From Arthrobacter sp. TMP15 (GTDB taxonomy: Bacteria > Actinomycetota > Actinomycetes > Actinomycetales > Micrococcaceae): a stretch of DNA of 64,000 bases. The translations under genes were made by a program, and so were the position numbers. The first letter of the stretch is position 1, and the number at the start of each line of letters is the position of its first letter. The notes beneath the pieces are model-generated. The model was given only the letters and a program-made list of their open reading frames with translations. It ran no database searches and was not told the origin of the DNA. The stretch is taken from NCBI RefSeq assembly GCF_039529835.1, contig NZ_CP154262.1, positions 2,852,001-2,916,000 on the forward strand, written 5' to 3'. Positions 26,593-35,055 of this stretch are shown piece by piece.

Positions 26593-28167
26593 GTGAACCA
26601 GACTGAGCAAAACACCGTGCACACCGACCCATCAAGCGAGCAGCCCCTCGAGGAGCGCGTGAACAACCGTTCTCAACGCCCTGATTCTTCTGCTTTCCGG
26701 ACATTCATGGCCGCCAGTTGGGCGCCGTCATCCGCCGAACTTCCGGCCCGGGCCGAGGTGGCATACCATGCCGCCCGCCGCCGTCGCGCAGTTTCCGAAC
26801 AGTTCAAGACTGAACGCCTTGTCATCCCGGCAGGACCGTTGAAGGTCCGCTCCAACGACTGCGACTACCGCTTCCGCCCGCATTCCGCTTTCGCGCACCT
26901 AACCGGCCTGGGCGTTGACCATGAGCCCGACGCGGTTCTAGTGCTCGATCCGGTTGCCGAAGGTGAGGGCGACGATGGCGGTCACCACAACGCCACTTTG
27001 TACTTCCGCCCCATGGCTGGCCGGGACACCAAAGCTTTCTACGCCGATTCCCGCAGCGGCGAATTCTGGATTGGCCGACGCCCCACACTGCCGGAGTTCC
27101 AAGCCCAGCTTGGCTTGCCCACAGCAGATGTCACAGAGTTGGAAGTCGCCATCACCAAGAACGCTGGTGAGACAAGCGTGGGCGGGGTTTCCATCCGCCT
27201 GGTACGCAAGGTTGACGAGAACATCGACGCCCTTGTAGACACTGCCCGTTATAACACCTCCAAGAATCCCGACACCATGGATTTTGCCGTCCTGGATGAA
27301 CTTGATGGCAAATTGGCTGAAGCGCTTTCTGAGCTGCGCCTGATCAAGGACAGCTGGGAAATCGAGCAGATGAAGATTTCCGTTGCTGCAACCATCAACG
27401 GTTTTGAAGACATTGTGCGGGCACTGCCACGGGCCGTGACTCACAAACGCGGAGAACGCGTGGTTGAGGGTGCGTTCTTTGCTCGCGCCCGTGAAGAAGG
27501 CAATGAGCTTGGCTATGACACCATTGCCGCCTGTGGTAACAACGCCACAGTGCTGCACTGGAACCGCAATAGCGGAACCGTCAATGAAGGAGAACTGCTG
27601 TTGGTGGATGCCGGCGTTGAAGCAGATACCCTTTACACGGCGGACATCACCCGGACCTTGCCCATCAGCGGTAAGTACTCCGATGTTCAGCGCAAGATCT
27701 ACCAGGCCGTTCTGGATGCAGCTGATGCCGCCTTCGCCGTGTCCGTACCTGGACGCAAATTCCGCGACGTACACACGGCAGCCATGGAAGTGCTGGTAGA
27801 TCGCCTGAATAGCTGGGGTCTGCTGCCGGTAACAGCTGAGGTTGCCCTCTCCCCCGAGGGTCAGCAGCACCGCCGGTGGATGCCACACGGCACAAGCCAC
27901 CATTTGGGCTTGGACGTCCATGATTGTGCGCAGGCTCGCGCCGAGCTGTACTTGGACGGGATCATCACCGAAGGCATGGTTTTCACCATTGAGCCCGGCC
28001 TGTACTTCAAGGACGAGGACCTGGCCATCCCGGCCGAATACCGAGGCAATGGCGTCCGCATTGAAGATGACATCCTCATCACGGCTAACGGTCCCGTGAA
28101 CCTTAGCGCGGCATTGCCTCGCGAAGCTGACGAGGTAGAAAAGTGGATGGCTAAGCTGAGCAGCTAA
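26593..28167 (+). CDS. pepP: aminopeptidase P family metallopeptidase
   Basis: The 524-residue protein has an N-terminal creatinase-like domain ('FRPHSAFAHLTGLG') and a C-terminal pita-bread domain. The five metal ligands are visible in 'LVDAGVEADTLYTADITRTLP', 'HGTSHHLGLDVHD', 'TIEPGLYF' and 'NGVRIEDDILIT'. It removes an N-terminal residue preceding proline. GTG 26593 is preceded by TTGAGGG. The usual length of bacterial PepP is about 440-500; the extra residues are an acidic, hydrophilic N-terminus. It is monocistronic and followed by a long inverted repeat. Confidence 0.93.
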   Translation: MNQTEQNTVHTDPSSEQPLEERVNNRSQRPDSSAFRTFMAASWAPSSAELPARAEVAYHAARRRRAVSEQFKTERLVIPAGPLKVRSNDCDYRFRPHSAFAHLTGLGVDHEPDAVLVLDPVAEGEGDDGGHHNATLYFRPMAGRDTKAFYADSRSGEFWIGRRPTLPEFQAQLGLPTADVTELEVAITKNAGETSVGGVSIRLVRKVDENIDALVDTARYNTSKNPDTMDFAVLDELDGKLAEALSELRLIKDSWEIEQMKISVAATINGFEDIVRALPRAVTHKRGERVVEGAFFARAREEGNELGYDTIAACGNNATVLHWNRNSGTVNEGELLLVDAGVEADTLYTADITRTLPISGKYSDVQRKIYQAVLDAADAAFAVSVPGRKFRDVHTAAMEVLVDRLNSWGLLPVTAEVALSPEGQQHRRWMPHGTSHHLGLDVHDCAQARAELYLDGIITEGMVFTIEPGLYFKDEDLAIPAEYRGNGVRIEDDILITANGPVNLSAALPREADEVEKWMAKLSS

Positions 28168-28179
28168 CTTCGCCCTCCC

Positions 28180-28232
28180 GGACGACGGCGGGTGCCCACC
28201 TTTGAGCGAAAGGTGGGCACCCGCCGTCGTCC
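28180..28232. repeat. inverted repeat with 24-bp perfect arms after pepP
   Basis: Arms 28180-28203 and 28209-28232 are exact complements around a 5-nt loop. It starts 13 bp after the pepP stop, so a transcript-end function is likely, but no T-run follows. CGCCCTCCC also flanks it on both sides as a direct repeat (28171-28179 and about 28232-28240). Confidence 0.93.
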
Positions 28233-28240
28233 GCCCTCCC

Positions 28241-28315
28241 TCGTTGAAGTTGGAGATAATGACACCTCCACCTCCACACCCCCATCGTTGAAGTTGGAGA
28301 TAATGACACCTCCAC
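28241..28315. repeat. 31-bp direct repeat, two copies, 44-bp period
   Basis: The unit starting TCGTTGAAGTTGGAGATAAT is present at 28241-28271 and 28285-28315, identical over 31 bp. It lies at the end of a minus-strand fragment with transposase-like residues, so it may derive from an element end. Confidence 0.9.
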
Positions 28316-28319
28316 TCGA

Positions 28320-28620
28320 TCCTTGATGCCTACTATGTGTCCAAGCAGAATGGGCTCCTAAAAGTGACTCTTCTATGCCCGTCAAGCCGCGTTCCCAGTA
28401 GTTTGTGCTTGAATCTGAACCAGGCATAGCCCGGAACATCCGGCGGGCCAAATATCGATTGAGGCAGCGGTGGATCTTCGTGGGGATCGCCATTATGCGG
28501 AAGGCGCTGTTCGGGGCTTTGCCGCCGCACCTGTTCAGTCGATGGGGCGCCGTGTTCGTTGCTGCGCACCAGTGCGTTCAGTGCCGGATAGGTCCTTGGC
28601 CCCACAAGCGGTGACTAGTG
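28320..28620 (-). pseudogene. possible IS110-type transposase remnant
   Basis: A minus-strand frame beginning near 28493 reads 'KIHRCLNRYLARRMFRAM', which resembles the C-terminal 'CLKRYLAR-x-[VL][FY]' segment of IS110-family transposases. The upstream part is out of frame and no other conserved block is present. It then runs into the 31-bp direct repeats. The assignment rests on this one motif and is weak. Confidence 0.3.
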
Positions 28621-29212
28621 TCCTCAGCCCCTGCCTGATTCCTGCCTAGGAGGCAGGGAAGTAATTAACACGTGGGACCCTAATCTCGCCGTGTGACCGC
28701 TGATCGATGTGGAAAACCGCACCCTTTCCAGCCTTATTCTCCCTTGAAAATCAGGCATGACGTCCATCATCGTGTTCCCTGCGCCGGGCACTTCGCCCAA
28801 CGCGTCACCCGCCAGCACCTCGCGTATCAGCCTGCCCCATAAACGATCCGAGAGCTACGTTATGCCAACACTTGCACCTGGCCAGGATGGACTAGGGAGA
28901 GCATGGAATGGCTCCGCGGTTACCGCTGCTCCAACGGGGATGGGGTCAACAGGGGCACTGGTGCATGGAAATGGGCCGTTGTTGCATCCGGCGTTGTCTG
29001 TGGTTCCGCACGGCTGAAAGAAACTTATAAAAGGGCATTCTCGAGGCTGGTATCTGACCAACTGAAAACGCGCGCCGGCACGTATGAATCCGTGGATGGG
29101 TCTACGCCCCTTGAAAAGAGAAGGTGACGACGTGCCCAGTGCCCTTTTGGTTGACCGCACTGAGCATTCGGCAATACTGGGAGTCAAGCTGAACAGCAGG
29201 GAGAGGTGACAG
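28621..29212. other. about 590 bp without a recognisable gene
   Basis: Short frames on both strands (for example a minus-strand run ending 28624 that contains 'LAGDALGEVPGAGNTMMDVMPDF') have no recognised domain and no SD. Base composition is irregular compared with flanking genes. It probably holds gene debris. Confidence 0.5.
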
Positions 29213-29634
29213 ATGACAGGCAGCGGATTTGCCGCATACAAACCCCAACGCCCAAAGAGCACAGTGGTGGCTGGTCCCGTAGACCTCAGAATATGCATGT
29301 TTGGTGACATCGATGCGATACGTGGTATTGATATCAAAGCTGGTCGTACGCCGATGGACAGGCACCCGACGGGCACTACTTGGGCGGTGTTAGCGTAATC
29401 CCGGAGTTGAGGCGCCACGGGATAGCTCGGGCGTTGACTCAAGCGCGACTGGACTGGAGCTGGGAACGTGCAGATTCTGCCTGGTACATCGTCGACCTAT
29501 CCAACCGAGCATCGATCGAACTTCATTGTCAGTGGGGCTTCGCCGAAGTTGCCAGGGCTGAGAAATTTCACACGACCAGCTTCACCGGTGGCGTTGGGTT
29601 GCTGTTGCAAGCGAAACAGCCAACGGAAGATTGA
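29213..29634 (+). pseudogene. GNAT acetyltransferase with internal deletion and frame change
   Basis: The ATG at 29213 follows GGAGAGG. The N-terminal piece 'GPVDLRICMFGDIDAIRGIDIKAGR' is the beta1-alpha1 unit of a GNAT domain. The acetyl-CoA-binding half, 'LGGVSVIPELRRHGIARALTQARLDWSWERA' through 'NRASIELHCQWGFAEV', continues in another frame from about 29346. The strands between them are missing (about 45 codons by comparison with the GNAT fold). The first frame ends at 29398. One acetyltransferase gene has thus lost its middle. Confidence 0.78.
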
Positions 29635-29857
29635 TGAACGGGTTCCCACCGGCTTCACAATATTTTTGTACCGGAGAGCGTTAGCAATCGTAGCCTCCGG
29701 TACAGCTCAGCAATATTTAGTCCTAGAAGACGTTCGGTTTACGGGCCCTTAGATGCCGACTAGAGGTAGCGTCCTGTCGGAACTCCCCCCGGCAAGAAAC
29801 GAATTTCATTGGGTGTCTTGCGATTACTCTGCCCCGCGCTGTTGCGATACTTGCTAC

Positions 29858-30370
29858 ATGATTGTTCGATATCAAGATGAAACCATTACATCGGAGCTTT
29901 TGCGCTTGGAGCCGCTCTCGGTGGAGCATGCATCCGCAATGGTTGAGGTCTTGGCGGACGCTTCACTCTATGTATACACCGGAGGCGAGGCTCCCTCTCT
30001 TGAGCAGCTTCAGCGTCGATATGAGATTCAAGCCGTTGGCCACTCTGGCGACAGTTTGCAGGAGTGGTTCAACTGGATCGTGAAGTTGCAGGATAGCGAT
30101 GCGCCCATTGGCTTTGTTCAGGCAACGGTAGAGTCAAGCGGCTCTGAACTCGTGGCCTGCATCGCCTGGGTGATTTCCCCAAACTTCCAAGGCCAAGGAA
30201 TGGCGTCTGAAGCCACGAACGCGATGTGCGATTGGTTGCGATCACGTGGAGTGGACAACTTCGTGGCGTATATCCATCCGGAGCATCTCGCCTCTATGGG
30301 TGTTGCCCTCAAACAGGGTCTGCATCCCACAGCTGTAGAGGAAGATGGAGAAGTTCGCTGGGAATCATAG
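29858..30370 (+). CDS. GNAT family N-acetyltransferase (RimJ/RimL-like)
   Basis: The 170-residue protein has an N-terminal 'LLRLEPLSVEHASAMVEVLAD', typical of Acetyltransf_3, and a pyrophosphate-binding loop 'ISPNFQGQGMASEATNAMCDWL'. The C-terminal beta strands 'FVAYIHPEHLASMGVALKQGL' complete the fold. The ATG at 29858 was chosen; an upstream extension to 29753 is not GNAT-like. The substrate cannot be inferred. It is one of four acetyltransferase genes or fragments within 2.8 kb. Confidence 0.82.
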   Translation: MIVRYQDETITSELLRLEPLSVEHASAMVEVLADASLYVYTGGEAPSLEQLQRRYEIQAVGHSGDSLQEWFNWIVKLQDSDAPIGFVQATVESSGSELVACIAWVISPNFQGQGMASEATNAMCDWLRSRGVDNFVAYIHPEHLASMGVALKQGLHPTAVEEDGEVRWES

Positions 30371-30736
30371 ATAACTTATCAACTCGATAGCCCTTCGGCT
30401 ACGGCCAGTGATCTACTCTGACTTCCGGGAATGCTCGCAGTGGAGGATGCCCTGGAAGGTTATCTAGGCGGTACTAAACGCGGCTTCGAGAGGATGAACT
30501 AGTGCAGAGTGAACTAGCGGCAAAATTCTCGGAGATACAGAAGATCCCCGCCTTCGGTCGGAGAGCATCTTTGACGGAGCATCTGATCTTCCCGGGCCAT
30601 CACCGGCTGCACGTGCGTGGGCAAGGAATGTCCTCCACGAAGCGGGCATAGGTGCAGCAGATTCTCAAACGTCGGCAGTGCAGTGCCTTCGTGCGGCCAC
30701 CTTCTGAAAGTTTCGACGGGCCAAGACCGCATGAAT
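30371..30736. other. 366-bp gap with possible HNH remnant on the minus strand
   Basis: A minus-strand frame reads 'WPHEGTALPTFENLLHLCPLR', which loosely resembles the 'NL-x-x-LC' end of HNH nucleases found in DUF222 genes of this family. Neither the HNH triad nor a start is intact. Otherwise I see nothing coding. TAGATAACTT near 30367 and AGGTTATCTA near 30458 form a loose inverted pair of no clear meaning. Confidence 0.3.
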
Positions 30737-31255
30737 CTAGTGCGTGTTGATCCAGTAGCGGCGTTTACCATTGCGGCTGTCTTCGTAGATGCCGCCATTC
30801 TTTTCAATAGTGGCCCGGGAACCGGTATTGTCCTCATCGCAGGTGAGTAGAACCCGGGAAATACCCAGCTCGCGGGCGATCGGCAAGGCGTCATTCAACG
30901 CCTTGGAGGCGTGACCGCGTTGGCGCGCGGATGGCCGCACACTGTATCCAATGTGCCCGCCAACATTCAGCCCAAAATCATTGAGTTCGTGTCTGATGGC
31001 CAAGGAACCAAGGACCACATCCCCTTCAACGATCCACAGATAGGTGCACGTCACATAACCGGGCTTCCGTGGGCTTTCCGGTAGGGCGGCAGCAACAAGT
31101 TCTTCTACAAATTGGCCAAATTCCAGCGGATCCCGGAGGTCTGCCAAGGACCAATCCTCACCTCCGCCACCATCCCGGTGGGCTCCACCAAATTCAACAG
31201 CAGATTCTAGCCAAGAGGATTGGAAAATTACATTGGGGGTCATGAGGGTAGCCAT
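30737..31255 (-). CDS. GNAT family N-acetyltransferase
   Basis: The 172-residue protein has GNAT strands 'CTYLWIVEGDVVLGSLAIRHEL', the acetyl-CoA loop 'GYSVRPSARQRGHASKALNDAL', and 'GISRVLLTCDEDNTGSRATIEKNGG' closing with 'RRYWI'. This resembles proteins related to tabtoxin-resistance/YjaB-type acetyltransferases. The ATG at 31255 is used; another ATG precedes it directly. It is transcribed against its neighbours. The substrate is unknown. Confidence 0.85.
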   Translation of the reverse strand: MATLMTPNVIFQSSWLESAVEFGGAHRDGGGGEDWSLADLRDPLEFGQFVEELVAAALPESPRKPGYVTCTYLWIVEGDVVLGSLAIRHELNDFGLNVGGHIGYSVRPSARQRGHASKALNDALPIARELGISRVLLTCDEDNTGSRATIEKNGGIYEDSRNGKRRYWINTH

Positions 31256-31391
31256 CAAAAGATCCTAGCCTGCTGCCTTGCGCTTTTGGACACCGCTCAG
31301 GAGCTTCCCATTCGATAGATCGAAGGCCTACGCGTTCCAGATGCTGTACCTATCGCTCGCCCAGCGGTGAACCCGCCCGTAAGATCAGCCC

Positions 31392-31472
31392 ATGGATGAT
31401 TCTTTGGTGCATCACGTATCGCGCGGAATGCTTATCCGCGCGGGGCGGGTGCTGCTGACCCGCCGGTCCTGA
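31392..31472 (+). pseudogene. truncated 5' end of a Nudix hydrolase gene
   Basis: A 26-residue frame starts at ATG 31392 with 'LVHHVSRGMLIRAGRVLLTRR', the usual first beta strands of a Nudix hydrolase. It then stops at TGA 31470-31472, before any Nudix box, and the rest of the gene is absent. It is a fragment left by deletion, located between two acetyltransferase genes. Confidence 0.6.
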
Positions 31473-31508
31473 TCAATAGCCAGAATGACGTAAAGCTATT
31501 GTTTGAGG

Positions 31509-32000
31509 ATGATGACATCAACGCGTGTAAGGGCACCGCAGGTGCAGGAGGCCAACGCTTTGGCCTTCGTCCACAATGAGGCATGGCGCGAAACATACGC
31601 AAGCCTGTTTCCCGAAGGCAGGTTCGGAAGTGTTGCACTGGCGCAGCGAGAACGTATGTGGTCTCAGATTCTCTCTAGCAACCGCCCGAACCGCGTTATT
31701 CGAGTGGCCGAGACAGAGGGTGACATTGTTGGTTTCGCGTTCGCGGGACCAGCTAAAGGCTCTGACGCTCCACGCGAGTTGGAGCTTTACATGATCTACT
31801 TACGGATCCACGCTCAAGGAACTGGCGCGGGACAAATGCTCATTGATGAAGTCCTCGGCGATTCCAAGGCCATTCTATGGGTCGCCGAAAAGAACCCGCG
31901 GGCTCATGCCTTCTATAGACGCAATAACTTCCGCCCGGACGGCTCCACGAAGACTGACCCAGACTCGCCTGAGGTCGTCGAAGTACGGTTTGTCCGATAA
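31509..32000 (+). CDS. GNAT family N-acetyltransferase
   Basis: The 163-residue protein begins 'TRVRAPQVQEANALAFVHNEAWRETYASLFP', the common N-terminus of a GNAT subfamily with roles in small-molecule acetylation. It has 'LELYMIYLRIHAQGTGAGQMLIDEVL' as the acetyl-CoA site and 'NPRAHAFYRRNNFRPDG' as the Tyr-containing active-site region. The start is ATG 31509 or 31512, with TTTGAGG just upstream. A short inverted pair CAATAGC/GCTATTG (31474-31502) lies directly before it. Confidence 0.83.
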   Translation: MMTSTRVRAPQVQEANALAFVHNEAWRETYASLFPEGRFGSVALAQRERMWSQILSSNRPNRVIRVAETEGDIVGFAFAGPAKGSDAPRELELYMIYLRIHAQGTGAGQMLIDEVLGDSKAILWVAEKNPRAHAFYRRNNFRPDGSTKTDPDSPEVVEVRFVR

Positions 32001-32743
32001 GGCTGGCAGCGGAACCGCACCTTAAGAATGAACGGCTCCACGATTCCAGGCACCCCTCAGGAGATTCCCGCTGCGACACCTCCAGGACCACCCGCAAGAC
32101 CGATGCGGGGCCTCCTGCCATTCCCCAGAGACGGTTATTCAAAGCACACTGTTGATTTATCCTGCTGGCAAAGATCAGCATTCATCTTTGCGCCACTCGC
32201 TGTGCCGTCAGGCTGCATCGCTGGATAAAATGAGCTGGACAACAGCACGCCCACCCTTCTTCCCTGTCTTAACCGCGTAGGTAGTGGGGTTTTACTGGAT
32301 GACCGGGATACTTGCTGCCTCTCCAGAAGGAGTTACCGCACTTGCCGGAGCCATCCCGGCGACAAGCACGGCACCTGTTGTCAATGCGACATCGCCAACA
32401 CCGGTCGTTTCCCTAAGTGAACGACGGTCCCCAAGCCATAGCGGACTACCTCAATGACCACCGCCAAGCCAAATAGGCCACCGAGAATTGTTTCCTTGAT
32501 CGACATGCTGATGCGCTTTTCTTCCTAGGAATCGACGGCTCGGTGCACACCCAATAGGCATACGGTGACCTTTGACCGCCCTTACCGACAGAGCGGGCGC
32601 ACGTCACTGACTAGTAGGGCCCGGACTAAGGCAAAAGCAAACGCACGAGGGCCATTCTGCGCTCTGGAGACGTCGGGTGAGGCTTCTAAGCCTCGCCGCA
32701 GTATCTGACCAAGTGCTTCCATGACAGCCAGTGAGTGAACCTC
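32001..32743. other. 743-bp stretch without a firm gene
   Basis: Several stops interrupt every frame. A plus-strand run from about 32299 ('MTGILAASPEGVTALAG') and a minus-strand 41-codon frame (32381-32506) are the only starts of note. The DNA appears degenerate and closes the decayed accessory region before the conserved block. Confidence 0.5.
32381..32506 (-). CDS. possible 41-residue membrane peptide
   Basis: The frame reads 'MSIKETILGGLFGLAVVIEV' followed by 'VRYGLGTVVHLGKRPVLAMSH', with one hydrophobic helix and a basic end. AGGAAG lies about 14 nt before the ATG, further than ideal. It could be a small membrane protein or a chance frame in degenerate DNA. No family is recognised. Confidence 0.25.
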   Translation of the reverse strand: MSIKETILGGLFGLAVVIEVVRYGLGTVVHLGKRPVLAMSH

Positions 32744-33637
32744 TTAGTCTGATTTGTCCTGGTCAGTATGGTGTTGCGTAGACGTCTCTGAATCAGAGGG
32801 CCCAGAAGTCACGGGAGGTGTATCTGGGACGGAATGCTCCGGGGCTTGGACTCGGATGCCGTACTGTGGACGGCCGTCCGGCAAGTCGGGGAACTCGCCA
32901 CGACGAGGTCCGTTCAGCGGTGCTTGGCCTGGACGGTCATGGTTTTCTCCACGTTCACCGGATGTCTGTGCATCGTTAACAGGCTCAGCCGGAGCATAGG
33001 GATCGTGCCAACCTTCGGGGCGCGAAGGCGTCGGAGCTGCACCACTTGGCGGCTGGGCCGGCGGATGATATCCCTGACCCTGCCCCTGGTATCCGGAGCC
33101 CTGAGCGTGCTGCTGGAGCGGCCGAGGCGCGTTCGCGTTCATTGGCAGCTGTGCCAGCAGGCGCCGCGCCTCTCCGGCCACATCTGCTGTAACAATAACG
33201 TCGTAACTGGTGGCCAGCACCTGGTTGGTTGAGGTGAAGTCGCGCTTACCACGCTGCGCTGCGTAGCCAATAATCGCAAACAGCATCCACAACGCAGCGC
33301 CCAGAAGCACTGCCGTGAAAACATTTAGATATGGCGCACCGGCGTTGCTGGCGGAGTCAAAGAAGGAGAGCATCACGCCAATGAACAAGCCGAACCAGGC
33401 GCCCGTCATGGCACCCGTTAGGGCTACGCGCGGGTAACTGAGTTTACCTGTCACACGTTCCACGATCTTTAGATCGTTGCCCACAATAGAAACGTGCCTG
33501 ACGGGAAATTTTTCATCCGCCAGATAATCTACCGCCTTCTGCGCATCCAAATAGGAAGTGTATGAACCGATTGTTTCCCCCGTAGGGACAATACGAGCCT
33601 CGTCCACGGGTCTAGTGCGTCCAAAGAGGTTTGCCAT
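32744..33637 (-). CDS. general stress protein (GSP17M/YflT-like domain) with Pro-rich tail
   Basis: The 297-residue product has an N-terminal stress domain with 'GSYTSYLDAQKAVDYLADEKFPVRHVSIVGNDLK'. Two hydrophobic segments follow (about 85-105 and 115-140), then a hydrophilic tail from about 170 rich in Pro, Gly, Gln and Asp. The domain is shared with YflT-type heat-induced proteins of unknown biochemistry. I start it at ATG 33637 ('MANLFGRTRP'), which fits family N-termini better than the ATG 18 bp upstream. It is divergent from the MgtE-N/CBS gene. Confidence 0.83.
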   Translation of the reverse strand: MANLFGRTRPVDEARIVPTGETIGSYTSYLDAQKAVDYLADEKFPVRHVSIVGNDLKIVERVTGKLSYPRVALTGAMTGAWFGLFIGVMLSFFDSASNAGAPYLNVFTAVLLGAALWMLFAIIGYAAQRGKRDFTSTNQVLATSYDVIVTADVAGEARRLLAQLPMNANAPRPLQQHAQGSGYQGQGQGYHPPAQPPSGAAPTPSRPEGWHDPYAPAEPVNDAQTSGERGENHDRPGQAPLNGPRRGEFPDLPDGRPQYGIRVQAPEHSVPDTPPVTSGPSDSETSTQHHTDQDKSD

Positions 33638-33771
33638 AGCTCTATTGTTCACCATGTTCCTGCACGTTTGCTGGAGTATCGCTGGTGGTGAAACGAAAAG
33701 TTCATGAAAGTCCTGCCACCAAGTACCAGAATGTTCCGTTCATTGTCCGGGCAGGGAAGTAACCTATATCT

Positions 33772-35055
33772 GTGAGTACACAACCAACCCGTATTTTTGT
33801 CGCCCGACTCCTGGGTCTTGACGTTTTTGATCCCATCGGGGACAGACTCGGAAAATTGCGGGATGTAGTGGTTCTGGGACGCGGCCAGGGTAGCGCACCA
33901 CACGCCGTTGGCATCGTCGTGGAGGTGCCGGGCAAGAAGCGCGTCTTTGTTCCCATGACCCGGCTGACCTCCATGGACCAGTCACAGATCATCTGCACAG
34001 GCCTAGTGAATTTGCGACGTTTTGAACAGCGTGGCGCGGAGCAGCTGGTGGTCGGCGGCATTTTTGACCGCAAAGTGACGCTCGTTGATGGCAGCGGATT
34101 CGCAGTTATTGAAGACATAGCTATGGATCAGCAACGCAACGGTGACTGGCTTGTGACTAAGTTCTTTGTACGCAGGGGCTCTTCAACATCGCGCCTGCGG
34201 GGCCTACGCCGTGGGCACACAATGCTCATCGATTGGGCAGAAGCCCGCCCCGATGACGCTGCGGCACCTCAAAGTGCCACCTATTTTGTGGCCACCCATG
34301 AGGATCTCAAGCCCGCTGACTTTGCTGACGCCCTTCAAGAGATGAGTGACAAACGCCGCGTTGAAGTTGCCGGCGAGTTGCAGGATGAACGGCTGGCAGA
34401 CATCATGTCCGAGCTGCCAGAAGATGACCAGGTCACGCTACTCTCGGCCTTGGACAATGAACGCGCCGCCGATGTTCTTGAGGAGATGGACCCCGACGAC
34501 GCCGCTGACCTTCTGGCGGATCTTCCCAAGGCCAAGGCAGAAGAGCTGCTGTTGCTCATGGAACCCGATGAAGCCAAGGATGTGCGGCGTCTTCTCCAGT
34601 ACGAAGAAGGCACAGCAGGTGCCCTGATGACACCCGTGCCAGTGATTTTGCCCCCTGAAGCCACGGTGGCTGAGGCGCTGGCCCACGTCCGCAGTGAAGA
34701 CATCTCCCCCGCCCTGGCCTCAGCAATATTTATTTGCCGCCCCCCGCTGGAAACGCCCACAGGTCGATTCCTTGGCCTGGTCCACATCCAGCAGTTGCTG
34801 CGCAGCGCGCCCCCGGAACAGCTGGGCACGCTAGTGGATAAAAACCTGGAGCCCGTTTCAGACCAAGATGACATCAGCACTGTCAGCCACATCATGGCCT
34901 CGTACAACCTCAATTCCCTCCCGGTGGTCAGTAAAGAAGGCCGCTTGGTGGGTGCTGTCACGGTGGATGACTTGTTGGATCATCTGTTGCCTGAGGACTG
35001 GCGCAATCACGAAGACGGCGCACCGTTTAGAAAACTAGGAGGACGCATTGGCTGA
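33772..35055 (+). CDS. PRC-barrel/MgtE-N/CBS domain protein, no membrane part
   Basis: The 427-residue protein has an N-terminal PRC-barrel-like region ('GLDVFDPIGDRLGKLRDVVVL'). The MgtE N-domain follows, with helical 'LPEDDQVTLLSALDNERAADVLEEMDPDDAADLLADLP', then two CBS motifs ending 'LVGAVTVDDLLDHLLPEDW'. The magnesium channel domain of true MgtE is absent, so it is probably a cytosolic regulator or sensor. It starts at GTG 33772. It overlaps the DUF1003 gene by 8 bp. The pair MgtE-N/CBS-DUF1003-Mrp is a conserved actinobacterial order. Confidence 0.88.
   Translation: MSTQPTRIFVARLLGLDVFDPIGDRLGKLRDVVVLGRGQGSAPHAVGIVVEVPGKKRVFVPMTRLTSMDQSQIICTGLVNLRRFEQRGAEQLVVGGIFDRKVTLVDGSGFAVIEDIAMDQQRNGDWLVTKFFVRRGSSTSRLRGLRRGHTMLIDWAEARPDDAAAPQSATYFVATHEDLKPADFADALQEMSDKRRVEVAGELQDERLADIMSELPEDDQVTLLSALDNERAADVLEEMDPDDAADLLADLPKAKAEELLLLMEPDEAKDVRRLLQYEEGTAGALMTPVPVILPPEATVAEALAHVRSEDISPALASAIFICRPPLETPTGRFLGLVHIQQLLRSAPPEQLGTLVDKNLEPVSDQDDISTVSHIMASYNLNSLPVVSKEGRLVGAVTVDDLLDHLLPEDWRNHEDGAPFRKLGGRIG

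Noticed and set aside
30367-30470. Attachment site or operator formed by TAGATAACTT and AGGTTATCTA
   Set aside because: The match is short, the spacing is about 90 bp and nothing nearby would use it.
29858-32000. Integron cassette array (several GNAT genes, inverted pair near 30367/30458)
   Set aside because: The gaps lack attC core words (GTTRRRY with RYYYAAC), gene orientations differ, and no integrase is visible.
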